Origin: Clostridia bacterium
Lineage (GTDB): Bacteria; Bacillota; Clostridia; Oscillospirales; Acutalibacteraceae
DNA: 36,851 nucleotides
Direction: 5' to 3'
NCBI GenBank assembly: GCA_017942105.1
Contig: JAGAVE010000049.1
Coordinates: forward strand, 1 to 36,851
Part shown: piece by piece, positions 1-8,178 of the stretch
Layout of the letters: each line of letters starts with the position of its first letter
Position numbering within the stretch: position 1 is the first letter of the stretch
The notes under the pieces: generated by a model
Databases searched by the model: none
What the model saw: only the letters and a program-made list of their open reading frames with translations
Told to the model about the DNA's origin: nothing
Position numbers and translations under genes: made by a program

Positions 1-822
1 GAAGCAGTTGTAACGGGAGGAACAAAAGAAGCTGACGAACTTGAAACCCTTGAATTTTCAAATGTTTCATTTACATATCCTTCAGCGAAAAAGCCGTCGC
101 TCACCAATGTTAACCTGAAGATTGATAAGGGTGAAACTGTTGCCGTTGTCGGTCAGAATGGTGCGGGAAAAACGACTTTTGTTAAGCTTCTGCTTCGCTT
201 TTATGACCCCGATGAAGGTGTTATTCTTTATAACGGAGTTGATATCAGGGAGTACAGCATAAAGTCGATCCGTGACCGTCTTGCAACCGTTTTTCAGGAT
301 TACAAGGTTTTTGCGCTCAGTGTAGGCGAGAATGTAATATGTCACGAGGTTGAAAGTGATGAGGACAGGGAAAATATTATTATGTCGCTTCGCAACAGTG
401 GGGCATACGATTGCGTAGAGCATCTGCCACAGAAGGAGGAGACTGTACTGACCCGGGAATTTGATGAAAAGGGAACGGGTCTGTCCGGCGGAGAACAGCA
501 GAAGGTTGCCGCCGCGAGGATGTTTGCGAGAGATTTTGACCTGGCGATTCTTGATGAGCCTTCATCGGCACTTGACCCGATAGCGGAGTACAAAATGTAT
601 GAAAGTCTTATTGCGGCGACGGAGGATAAAACCGTTGTCTATATTTCCCACAGGCTTTCAAGTGCTGTTCTTTCGGATAAAATCTATGTTTTCAGCGGCG
701 GTACGGTTGCTGAGGAAGGAACGCACGAAGAGCTTATGAATCTGCAGGGAATTTACTCTGAAATGTTCACGCTTCAGGCATCAAGCTACAAACAGACCGA
801 AGGGAGCGTGAATGAGATATGA
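1..822 (+). CDS. ABC exporter half-transporter, ATP-binding end (5' truncated by window)
   Basis: This is the C-terminal 273 residues of an ABC transporter; the membrane domain lies before the window. Counting from base 1, the frame shows Walker A GQNGAGKTT (51-59), a Q-loop glutamine in VFQDYKVF (Q99), signature LSGGEQQ (161-167), Walker B LAILDE (181-186) with a D-loop SALD, and the switch histidine in ISHRLSS. The catalytic glutamate is present. The stop overlaps the next ABC gene by 4 bp (ATGA), so the two are translationally coupled and probably form a heterodimeric exporter of the type in which each subunit carries its own membrane domain. Substrate is unknown. The gene is complete at its 3' end only. 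Confidence 0.93.
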   Translation, partial: EAVVTGGTKEADELETLEFSNVSFTYPSAKKPSLTNVNLKIDKGETVAVVGQNGAGKTTFVKLLLRFYDPDEGVILYNGVDIREYSIKSIRDRLATVFQDYKVFALSVGENVICHEVESDEDRENIIMSLRNSGAYDCVEHLPQKEETVLTREFDEKGTGLSGGEQQKVAAARMFARDFDLAILDEPSSALDPIAEYKMYESLIAATEDKTVVYISHRLSSAVLSDKIYVFSGGTVAEEGTHEELMNLQGIYSEMFTLQASSYKQTEGSVNEI

Positions 823-2618
823 AGAAAAAAGATTCTAAAGCACACGGTACAATATCAAATATTTTTTATATGCTCAAAATAATGTTCAAGATATCTCCGT
901 GGCTCGTTATAGGTGAAATCGCTCAGGAGCTTTTGAGAACCCTCCCCGGAAAGCTGATATCAGTTATAGGTCTGAAATATGTTATTGATGAAGTTATAAG
1001 CGGCGGTGACACGAAAAATGTTGTTATAGGTATTGCCGTAATTCTTCTTATTCTTGTTTTCAGCGAGATTGCGAATTCTCTCTTCTTTGAGCTTTTTGCG
1101 CACAGAGAAAGAGAAAAGCTTGATCTGGGAATTCAGTCTATGCTCTATAAAAAAGCGGCAAAGCTTGACATGGAAAAGTATGACGATCCCGGATACTACA
1201 GCGATTTTATTCTCGCTGTTGAAATGTCTTCGGATAACATCAAATATATGCTCACAAATGTTAAGCATTATATCGGCGAGATCGTATCGTTTATTGCAAT
1301 AAGCGCTGTTATGCTTACTATAGACCCTATATGTCTTTTGATTGTGCTTTTCTCCGTTGTATTTTTTATTCCGGTCGGAAGATATACGGGCAGTCTTATG
1401 ATGAAGCGCAGAAAAGCCGTAACGGAAAAGCACCGCAAGGGAGATTACTTTGCAAGGCTTTTTTATCTCAGGGATTATGCGGGCGAGATAAGAACGGGTG
1501 GACTTTATCCTTTGCTTGATAAAAGGTTTAAAGAAAGTGCAGATGATATCGTCAGAACGCAGAACAAATATGTTAAGAAAATCGATGCGATATTCTTTGT
1601 TCAGGAGTCCGTAATTCAGGTTATCGGTTTTATGGTGCTTCTTACGCTGTATATCGGCTATCAGACTCTTGTTACGGGAAATATGTCTGCAGGTGATTTC
1701 GTTGCGACATTTAACGGAGCTGTGCAGATAGGCAGTGGCATACTCTTTCTTACGGTTTACGGTGTCCGAAACTTCACTGAAAGAGCGGGTATGATTGAAA
1801 AATACAGAATATTTATGGCAGAAGAAAGTAAGGTGCCCGATGGTGAGGATGTTGCAGATTGCGGCGTACCCGAAACAATTGAGGTGGAAAAACTTTCCTT
1901 CCGTTATCAGGGCAAAGATGAGGATGCTCTTTCGGATATTTCTTTCAGGATTGAGCCTTGCGAAAAAATTGCTCTCGTCGGATATAACGGAGCCGGAAAA
2001 ACAACGCTGACAAATCTTCTTTTGCGTCTTTATGATGTATCAGATGGCTCAGTCAAAATCGGAGGCAAGGATATACGCGATGTCACCGTTGAGTCGCACA
2101 GAGCAAGATTCTCGGCAGTTTTTCAGGATTTTCAGATTTTCGGTGCAACCGTTGGTGAGAACGTTGCTCTCGAAAAGGATTACGACAAGGAACGGGTAAT
2201 GGAAGCGCTCGCAAAAGCGGGGTTTTCCAAAGAATTACCTGACGGAGCAGATACAATACTTCTTCGTGAATTTGACGATGACGGACTGATGCTCTCAGGC
2301 GGTGAACAGCAAAAAATTGCTATCGCAAGAGCGTTTTACAAAAACTGTCCGTATATAATTCTTGATGAACCGTCGGCAAATCTTGACCCTGTTTCAGAAT
2401 ATGAGCTGAATAAGGCGATAAGCGAAACCTGCGCGGACAGGACGGTTGTATTCATTTCGCACAGGCTTTCGACGACCCGTCACGCTGACCGTATTCTTAT
2501 GCTTGAAAACGGCAGGGTAGTTGAATCGGGTAGCCACGATGAGCTGATGAAAAAGGACGGCAAATATGCTTATATGTTCCGTCTGCAGGCTGAAAAATAC
2601 ACAGAAGAAAACGAATAA
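819..2618 (+). CDS. ABC exporter half-transporter (membrane domain plus ATPase)
   Basis: A complete 599-residue type I exporter half. The N-terminal half has about six hydrophobic segments (roughly 25-60, 68-92, 150-190 and 255-315). The ATPase follows: A-loop region LSFRYQG (359-365), Walker A GYNGAGKTT (388-396), signature LSGGEQQ (493-499), Walker B YIILDE (512-517), D-loop ANLD and switch His in FISHRLS (H548). Both this protein and its upstream partner keep canonical signature and Walker B residues, so neither ATP site looks degenerate. It starts in the ATGA overlap with the upstream gene and is followed by a strong hairpin terminator. It is probably the partner of the upstream half-transporter in an export pump for a peptide, lipid or drug-like molecule. 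The acyl-ligase/condensation/ACP unit begins only about 50 nt downstream, so export of its product is possible but unproven. Confidence 0.93.
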   Translation: MKKKDSKAHGTISNIFYMLKIMFKISPWLVIGEIAQELLRTLPGKLISVIGLKYVIDEVISGGDTKNVVIGIAVILLILVFSEIANSLFFELFAHREREKLDLGIQSMLYKKAAKLDMEKYDDPGYYSDFILAVEMSSDNIKYMLTNVKHYIGEIVSFIAISAVMLTIDPICLLIVLFSVVFFIPVGRYTGSLMMKRRKAVTEKHRKGDYFARLFYLRDYAGEIRTGGLYPLLDKRFKESADDIVRTQNKYVKKIDAIFFVQESVIQVIGFMVLLTLYIGYQTLVTGNMSAGDFVATFNGAVQIGSGILFLTVYGVRNFTERAGMIEKYRIFMAEESKVPDGEDVADCGVPETIEVEKLSFRYQGKDEDALSDISFRIEPCEKIALVGYNGAGKTTLTNLLLRLYDVSDGSVKIGGKDIRDVTVESHRARFSAVFQDFQIFGATVGENVALEKDYDKERVMEALAKAGFSKELPDGADTILLREFDDDGLMLSGGEQQKIAIARAFYKNCPYIILDEPSANLDPVSEYELNKAISETCADRTVVFISHRLSTTRHADRILMLENGRVVESGSHDELMKKDGKYAYMFRLQAEKYTEENE

Positions 2619-2624
2619 TTTAGG

Positions 2625-2665
2625 AAAAAGTCTTACAGTCCATTGGCGACTGTAAGGCTTTTTTT
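2625..2665 (+). terminator. Rho-independent terminator after the ABC pair
   Basis: CTTACAGTC (2632-2640) pairs with GACTGTAAG (2648-2656) around a 7-nt loop. The stem extends outward through a T-G wobble and AAAAAG/CTTTTT to about 16 bp and ends in a T-run. It lies immediately after the ABC stop codon. Confidence 0.85.
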
Positions 2666-2666
2666 C

Positions 2667-2695
2667 TTGACAAAAACTACAAAAAATAATAAAAT
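2667..2695 (+). promoter_or_regulatory. Sigma-A-type promoter for the ligase-condensation-ACP unit
   Basis: TTGACA (2667-2672), a 17-bp spacer and TAAAAT (2690-2695). It begins directly after the preceding terminator T-run, so the three-gene unit is insulated from the ABC operon and separately controlled. The predicted start near 2702 leaves a leader of about 100 nt. Confidence 0.7.
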
Positions 2696-2804
2696 AATTT
2701 AGAATAGGTAATTTTGCGATTAATTCAAAAGAAAAAGATTTTTTTTGAAAACATATTGAAAATCAAGTGTGTATTATTCGACAGAATTCGAGGGAAGTGA
2801 CGGA

Positions 2805-4355
2805 TTGAAAAAAGATATCTTAACAGTGAAAGATCTTGTTCTTTTTGCGGCAGAAGAATACGGAGAACGGGATTTTTGCAGATTTTTCAGAGATTTTGAA
2901 ATGTGCAAAAAGAGCTTCATAGAATTCAGCGAGGATTGCCTTGCCGTCAGCAGGTATATTAAAAATATCGAAAAGAAAAAAATGCACATTGCCTTCATCG
3001 GAAAAACAAATTACGAGTATGTTGCTTGCCTTACGGGTATGATCTGCAGCGGAAATGTTGTTGTTCCGTTTGACCCTAATATCTCTGTTGAAGAAGCGTG
3101 TCAGCTTTTTGAGGATGCTGATATCGAGATGCTTTTCTGCGAGGAAGAATTTTCTAAAAAAGCTGATGAAATCGGCAGAAGGTACAAAAGATTAAGGCAG
3201 ATTGTTTCGCTCGGAGATTGGCGTTGGTTTGAAAAAATCTTCAGAAAGTTTTCTTCTGATTCCGAATACGCACCGTTAGCGGAAGTTGAAATAAATCCTG
3301 ATGACTGTGCGCTTATAATATATACATCCGGCACGACGGGCGAGCGAAAGGGTGTCATGCTTTCAAACGGCAACCTTGCTTCGAATTCTTGCTATGATTC
3401 ATATAAATCCAGAGAAGGGGAAGTGAACCTCTCTCTTTTGCCGATGCACCATGTTTTCTGCTATGCTTGCGATGTTCTTAAAAATCTTTATGACGGAAGT
3501 ACGGTGTGCCTTAACGGAGCGCTCATAAGCCTTTACAGAAATCTGCTCGCATTCGAGCCGACTGTTGCAAGAATGGTTCCGCTTATCTGTAAATCTGTAC
3601 TTACCAAAATAAAAATTTCGGAAAGAAAGCACCCTGAGCTTTCAAAGCGCGAAGCTGCCGAGCTTGTTGTCGGAAAAAATTTCACAAGAATTATAGCGGG
3701 CAGTGCTTTCCTCAGCGGAGCTTTGATTGATGAGTTTGCGCAGTACGGAATTATTGCCCGTCAGGGTTACGGAATGAGCGAATGCAGTCCGCGAATAACA
3801 ACTTCGGATTTCTCTGAGGATAATAAATATTCAAACGGCGTTCTTCACGGCGTAGATGATGTAAGAATTGTTGACGGTGAAATTCAGGTTAAGGGCCCTT
3901 CGGTTATGCTCGGATATTATAAAAAGCCTGAAAGAACAGCCGAAGCCTTTACAGAGGACGGGTATCTTCATACGGGCGACCTCGGCTATATCAGAAACGG
4001 TCATATTTATCTCGTTGGAAGGAAGAAAAATCTTATCATTCTCTCAAACGGAGAGAACATTTCTCCCGAGGAAATAGAAAACAAATTTGTTGATGACGGA
4101 ATCGTAAAAGAAATTGTTGTTTTTGCAGAGAAAGACAGTATCGTTGCAGAAATTTTCCCCGAGGAGCAGCTTGCAACGGGTACAAAAGAAGAAACCTATG
4201 CAGAAATTTTAGGTATAGTGGACAGAGTTAACTCAACTCTTAATACAGACAGGCAGATACATACCTTCAGAATAAGAGAAATCCCGTTTGAAAGGACATC
4301 AACGGGTAAAATAAAAAGAACACAATTTAACTATGAGGAGGACGCCAAAAAATGA
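2805..4355 (+). CDS. Acyl-adenylate-forming ligase (ANL superfamily)
   Basis: A 516-residue AMP-forming ligase that activates a carboxylic acid, probably for loading onto the carrier protein encoded two genes downstream. Counting from the TTG start: P-loop YTSGTTGERKG (173-183), GYGMSE (321-326), HTGD (389-392), hinge/ATP loop GRKKNLIILSNGEN (405-418) and catalytic lysine in TSTGKIKR (K502). The region after the P-loop reads LPMHHVFCY, as in fatty-acyl ligases. It does not show the FDxS-type A4 motif of amino-acid adenylation domains, so an acyl or aryl acid is more likely than an amino acid. An upstream in-frame GTG at 2769 has no Shine-Dalgarno. TTG at 2805 has AGGGAAG about 7 nt ahead and gives MKKDILTVKDL, so it is preferred. 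The stop overlaps the next start (ATGA). Confidence 0.9.
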   Translation: MKKDILTVKDLVLFAAEEYGERDFCRFFRDFEMCKKSFIEFSEDCLAVSRYIKNIEKKKMHIAFIGKTNYEYVACLTGMICSGNVVVPFDPNISVEEACQLFEDADIEMLFCEEEFSKKADEIGRRYKRLRQIVSLGDWRWFEKIFRKFSSDSEYAPLAEVEINPDDCALIIYTSGTTGERKGVMLSNGNLASNSCYDSYKSREGEVNLSLLPMHHVFCYACDVLKNLYDGSTVCLNGALISLYRNLLAFEPTVARMVPLICKSVLTKIKISERKHPELSKREAAELVVGKNFTRIIAGSAFLSGALIDEFAQYGIIARQGYGMSECSPRITTSDFSEDNKYSNGVLHGVDDVRIVDGEIQVKGPSVMLGYYKKPERTAEAFTEDGYLHTGDLGYIRNGHIYLVGRKKNLIILSNGENISPEEIENKFVDDGIVKEIVVFAEKDSIVAEIFPEEQLATGTKEETYAEILGIVDRVNSTLNTDRQIHTFRIREIPFERTSTGKIKRTQFNYEEDAKK

Positions 4356-5896
4356 TAGTTGCAACATTGCCTGACGGTTCATCAGTTAATGCGTATCCCT
4401 TGTCAAGTTCTCAGCAGATGATGTATCTTATGTCTCTTAAATACGGCTCAGGTTATCCGGTAAACAATATCGGTTGCGGATATTACTGGAAGGGCGATTT
4501 CGACAGAGACATTATGAAGGAATCAATTTACGAAGCGATCGAGCGTTGCGACACAATGCGACTTCGCTTTGTAAAAGGCAAAAAGCTTCAGGTCTATCAG
4601 TATGTTACTGAAAAGAGTGAGCTGAAGGTTGAAAATTGGGATTATACCGAAATGACAGTTGAAGAAGCTGAAGAAAAGCTGACTTCTTTTTCAAGGCAGA
4701 ATATCCCGATGTTTAACTGTGAGCTTCACAGAATTGCTCTTATCAAATTTGCAAAGGGTTACCACGGCTTGTTTATGCGAATTCAGCACCTTGCAATGGA
4801 TGCCTACTCCGTAAAGATGTTTATAAACGACATTATGGAGATTTATAACAGCAAGACTAAGGGTACAGCGTACCCGAAGCCGATGCGTCCGTACATCCCC
4901 GTGCTTGAAAAAGACCTTGCATATGCAGAGTCTAAAAAGCATGAAGAGGACAAGCAGTATTGGTTTGACTCTCTTGCTAAAACAAAAGAGCCTGTTTTCA
5001 CAGACTATATGCTTAAAAACAGACTTAAGGAGCAGCAGAAAAAGCAGTTTGATAAGCACTATGCCGATATCCATTCAGGTACGCCTGATGCAAACGCAAT
5101 GAAATTCAGTATGAGCGACAGAGACAGCGCAAAGGTTATGAAGCTCTGCGCAGAGAATAATCTTTCAATCAACTCTGTTATTTCAATGGGTGTAAGAACA
5201 GCACTTTCCTGCTTCAACGGCAATCAGGAAGATGTTTCTTTCAAAATGATCATCAACCGCCGCGGTACAATTGCCGAGAAGAAATCAGGTGGATTGAGAA
5301 TTAACTTTATGCCGATGAGAAGCATCGTCACACCTGATGAAACTTTCACTCAGGCTGTAAATAAGATTTCAGAAGTGCAGAATGAAATGTATCTTCATTC
5401 AGAGCTCAGCTTCCTTGAAACTCTTAAGCAGAGACATAAGTCAATGCCGAAAGAGGCTAAGTTTGATTCGACATATGACAGCTTCTGCCTTTCATATCAG
5501 CCGCTTATGAAGATTGCTCCCATCGATGAAAAGATGGAGAAAACAGTCAAGAGCATATGGTATAATAACGGCGCTACGATGATTCCTCTTTATGTAACGG
5601 TCAAGCACAGATCAATCGACGAGGGTCTAGACTTTATCTTTGAATACAGAACGGAACCCGAAGCAACATATGACCTTACAATTTTGTTTGAAAAAATCAA
5701 ACGCACTCTTTTACTCGGCGCAGCAAACCCTGATATCACGGTAGGAGAGATTCTTGAAACAATCGCACTTAAAGATGCAGAAAGGAACGGTAAACCGGAA
5801 TGTCCAAGTTCGAATCACTTGTTAAAATCCTTGAAAACTACATTGAAGCTGACGAAATCAAGAGTGAAGACAATTTTAGACTTGATCTCGGATTGA
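4352..5896 (+). CDS. Stand-alone condensation-domain protein (NRPS C / acyltransferase superfamily)
   Basis: A 514-residue protein of the condensation-domain superfamily (chloramphenicol-acetyltransferase-like fold). It opens with the typical YPLSSSQQMMY (15-25). The active-site motif HHxxxDG appears as QHLAMDA (145-151): the catalytic second His (H146) and the Asp (D150) remain, while the first His is Gln and the Gly is Ala. No clear DFGWG latch motif is visible, which suggests a divergent acyl- or aminoacyl-transferase. It is probably the enzyme that moves the acyl group from the ACP to an amine or alcohol acceptor; the acceptor is unknown. It is translationally coupled to the ligase by a 4-bp overlap. 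Its last 32 codons overlap the ACP gene in another frame and form a basic, low-complexity tail that looks non-homologous to the fold. Confidence 0.82.
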   Translation: MIVATLPDGSSVNAYPLSSSQQMMYLMSLKYGSGYPVNNIGCGYYWKGDFDRDIMKESIYEAIERCDTMRLRFVKGKKLQVYQYVTEKSELKVENWDYTEMTVEEAEEKLTSFSRQNIPMFNCELHRIALIKFAKGYHGLFMRIQHLAMDAYSVKMFINDIMEIYNSKTKGTAYPKPMRPYIPVLEKDLAYAESKKHEEDKQYWFDSLAKTKEPVFTDYMLKNRLKEQQKKQFDKHYADIHSGTPDANAMKFSMSDRDSAKVMKLCAENNLSINSVISMGVRTALSCFNGNQEDVSFKMIINRRGTIAEKKSGGLRINFMPMRSIVTPDETFTQAVNKISEVQNEMYLHSELSFLETLKQRHKSMPKEAKFDSTYDSFCLSYQPLMKIAPIDEKMEKTVKSIWYNNGATMIPLYVTVKHRSIDEGLDFIFEYRTEPEATYDLTILFEKIKRTLLLGAANPDITVGEILETIALKDAERNGKPECPSSNHLLKSLKTTLKLTKSRVKTILDLISD

Positions 5897-6027
5897 GTTC
5901 GTTCGACACAATGTGTATTGTGGACGATGTAAAAAACGAGTTCGGCGTTGAGCTTAAGGCTATCGATTTTGTTAATAACAAAACCGTCGGAGAGATGGCG
6001 GCTTATCTTGAAAAAGTCTGCGAATAA
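5800..6027 (+). CDS. Acyl/peptidyl carrier protein
   Basis: A 75-residue carrier protein with the helix-2 motif DLGLSSFDT (29-37), aligning with the usual LGLDSLD. Ser34 is therefore the predicted 4'-phosphopantetheine attachment site; the residue before it is Ser instead of Asp. Acidic helices and the C-terminal KTVGEMAAYLEK are typical of ACPs. The start ATG at 5800 has AAAGGAACGG upstream (13 nt from AGGA) and lies 97 nt inside the condensation gene. The ligase is the likely loader and the condensation protein the likely off-loader. No phosphopantetheinyl transferase or thioesterase lies in the window. The gene is followed by a strong terminator, closing a three-gene operon. Confidence 0.9.
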   Translation: MSKFESLVKILENYIEADEIKSEDNFRLDLGLSSFDTMCIVDDVKNEFGVELKAIDFVNNKTVGEMAAYLEKVCE

Positions 6028-6034
6028 AACAGTA

Positions 6035-6070
6035 CACGGTATCAGCAAACCGCTGATACCGTGTTTTTTT
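6035..6070 (+). terminator. Terminator after the ACP gene
   Basis: CACGGTATCAGC (6035-6046) and GCTGATACCGTG (6052-6063) form a perfect 12-bp stem with a 5-nt loop, followed by seven T. Confidence 0.88.
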
Positions 6071-6086
6071 GAAGATTTTGTTACGA

Positions 6087-8057
6087 TTAGATGAAAAGAT
6101 CATGCTTTGTCAGGATTTCTGCAAAATTGGCACTATTTTTAAACTCTTTGAGAAATTCATTAAAGACGGGAACAAGCTGAGAATCGTTGTCGAAAGCGAT
6201 TGCATAAGATTCTGCAAAGTATGTTGCTACGATCTCATAATCAGGGTTGTTTTTAACAAAAGCTTCTGCTTTGGCTTTCGAGATTATACAACCGTCGCAT
6301 TCAGAAGTTTGCATTGCCAGAATGGCATCGTCCTGGGATAAGTAACTATTTCTGAAGTCTAAGTTTTCGCTCTCGCTTAGATACCAATAAGAGGTTGTAT
6401 TTGATGTAGCAACTGTAAAATTGCCGGTGTTATAGTTATCCTCATAATATTGTTTTTTCTCAGAAGGCACAACAAGAGCAGGACAGTCTACGATATATGT
6501 ATCAGAAAAATCAACATATTCTTCGCGCTCTTCTGTAATCGTAAGAGCACTTCCTGCACAATCTGCGTTTCCGGAGGAAACACTTATACATAAAGAATCG
6601 AATGAAATATCTTCAATTGTCAGATTAACACCGAGGTAATCGGCAAAAGCCTGCATTAACTCTATATCGATGCCTATAATTTTGTCCGTTCCATAGTAGG
6701 CATAAGGAGCAAATTGGGCATCGACAGAAAAAACAAGCTCACCTTTCTCCATAATTCTTTCAACATCAGGGTTATATTCGGAATTGTCATATTGAAGGTC
6801 AAAAAGTGGCAGTTCCGGCGTTTCTGACGGTTCGGTTATCTGATCGGCTACATCTTCGGGTGAATCGACAATCAATTCACCGTCAGTAGGGTCAAACCCG
6901 AATATGTAATCACGGAAAACAAACACTCCTGCCAATATCGCTATAACAAGAACAACGGAGATTATAGGAATAAATACTTTGGCGTTGTTCTTTTTTGGCT
7001 TATCAGGTGCAGGGGGGATCGGCTGCCACGGCTGCCCCTTCGGTATCGGTGATTCAATCGGACGAGGTTGTTCAACCGAGCCGGGGGTGCGGATTGGTGC
7101 AGAATTAGTTTTGATCGGCGCGCTTGAAGGATGTACGGGTGCTTTTATGAGAGCCGTTTTTAGGGCATCAACAAGTTCACGCATAGACTGATATCGGTCT
7201 CTTGCGGCAACGCTTAGTCCTTTCATTATAACATTTTCCAGCGCAGGGCTGATTGCGATGCCAAGCTGTGAAGGCTTTTGCAACGGGTCTCTGTCCCAAC
7301 GGATGAGAGCATCTGCAGGCTTTTTTCCCGTAATGCAAAGGTAAAGAGTTGCACAAAGAGCATATACATCCGTCCAAGGACCTTGCGTATCGACTTCGCC
7401 GTACTGTTCAATCGGGGCATAGCCTCTTTTGAGCATAACGGTCATAGTTTTGTTACCTTCGTAGGAAAAATCTCTTGCGGCACCAAAGTCAAGAAGCTTC
7501 AGCTTGTCTCCGACCATACGGATGTTGTCAGGGCTGATATCACGATGAATAAGTCCTTGACGGTGGATTTTTTCAAGCGATTCCATAACGGGAAGAAGCA
7601 ACCTGACAGCGTACTCTGCTGGCAGTCTGCCTTTCTCCTGAATCAGCTCCTTAAGGTCTCTGCCGTCAAGAAATTCCATAACTATGTATGCAGTGTTGTT
7701 TTCTTCAAAATAGTCGCGGACATCGACTATACCGTATTCACCTGAAAACCGAGCAAGAACCCTTGCTTCGTCAAGAAAACGGTGCATTCCTTTTTCTATG
7801 TATGGCTTAGCTGATGAAGAGGCAGTGTAAGTTACTGCAGGTGATTTTTTGCAGTCACGGGTAACAAAGCCGTCAGGGTAATATTCCTTAACAGCGACTT
7901 TGAGATTAAGTGTTGTATCGCGGCAAGCGTAAGTTACGCCGAAACCGCCGTTTCCGAGAACCCTCAGAACCTCATATCGGTCTTTGAGTATATGCCCTTG
8001 GATAAGAAATGGTTCGGGTTCGGTATTGTTGTTTACGAGTGGTAATGTTTTATCCAT
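6087..8057 (-). CDS. Membrane Ser/Thr protein kinase with extracellular solute-binding (SBP family 3) domain
   Basis: A 656-residue fusion. Residues about 20-310 form a complete Hanks-type kinase: G-loop GNGGFG (35-40), VAVK lysine (K57), catalytic loop HRDISPDN (D173) and DFG (D190). A proline-rich juxtamembrane linker (about 310-357) leads to one membrane helix (about 361-382). The outer part (about 430-655) is a family-3 periplasmic amino-acid-binding-like domain, with features such as GELVFSVDAQFAPYAY, IGIDIELMQAFADYLG and DFSDTYIVDCPALVV. By architecture this is a receptor kinase whose sensor would bind a small ligand outside the cell, in place of the usual PASTA repeats. The start was moved to ATG 8057 because GGAGGG lies 5 nt upstream; an in-frame GTG at 8087 adds ten implausible residues. 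No PP2C phosphatase is adjacent. Confidence 0.9.
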   Translation of the reverse strand: MDKTLPLVNNNTEPEPFLIQGHILKDRYEVLRVLGNGGFGVTYACRDTTLNLKVAVKEYYPDGFVTRDCKKSPAVTYTASSSAKPYIEKGMHRFLDEARVLARFSGEYGIVDVRDYFEENNTAYIVMEFLDGRDLKELIQEKGRLPAEYAVRLLLPVMESLEKIHRQGLIHRDISPDNIRMVGDKLKLLDFGAARDFSYEGNKTMTVMLKRGYAPIEQYGEVDTQGPWTDVYALCATLYLCITGKKPADALIRWDRDPLQKPSQLGIAISPALENVIMKGLSVAARDRYQSMRELVDALKTALIKAPVHPSSAPIKTNSAPIRTPGSVEQPRPIESPIPKGQPWQPIPPAPDKPKKNNAKVFIPIISVVLVIAILAGVFVFRDYIFGFDPTDGELIVDSPEDVADQITEPSETPELPLFDLQYDNSEYNPDVERIMEKGELVFSVDAQFAPYAYYGTDKIIGIDIELMQAFADYLGVNLTIEDISFDSLCISVSSGNADCAGSALTITEEREEYVDFSDTYIVDCPALVVPSEKKQYYEDNYNTGNFTVATSNTTSYWYLSESENLDFRNSYLSQDDAILAMQTSECDGCIISKAKAEAFVKNNPDYEIVATYFAESYAIAFDNDSQLVPVFNEFLKEFKNSANFAEILTKHDLFI

Positions 8058-8090
8058 ATACACCCTCCACACATTTTTGCTTTTCACATA

Positions 8091-8120
8091 ATTATATCAT
8101 TATACGGCAGATTAAGTCAA
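8091..8120 (-). promoter_or_regulatory. Promoter of the receptor kinase gene
   Basis: On the minus strand TTGACT (8115-8120), an 18-bp spacer and TATAAT (8091-8096), about 30 nt before the chosen ATG. Confidence 0.55.
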
Positions 8121-8139
8121 TAATCGTTATATTTTTTGC

Positions 8140-8172
8140 ATAAAAACTCCCTGCTGATTTTTCAGCAGGGAG
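8140..8172 (-). terminator. Terminator of the M28 peptidase gene
   Basis: CTCCCTGCTGA (8147-8157) and TCAGCAGGGAG (8162-8172) form an 11-bp stem with a TTTT loop. On the minus strand it is followed by GTTTTTATG. Confidence 0.8.
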
Positions 8173-8178
8173 CTCGAA

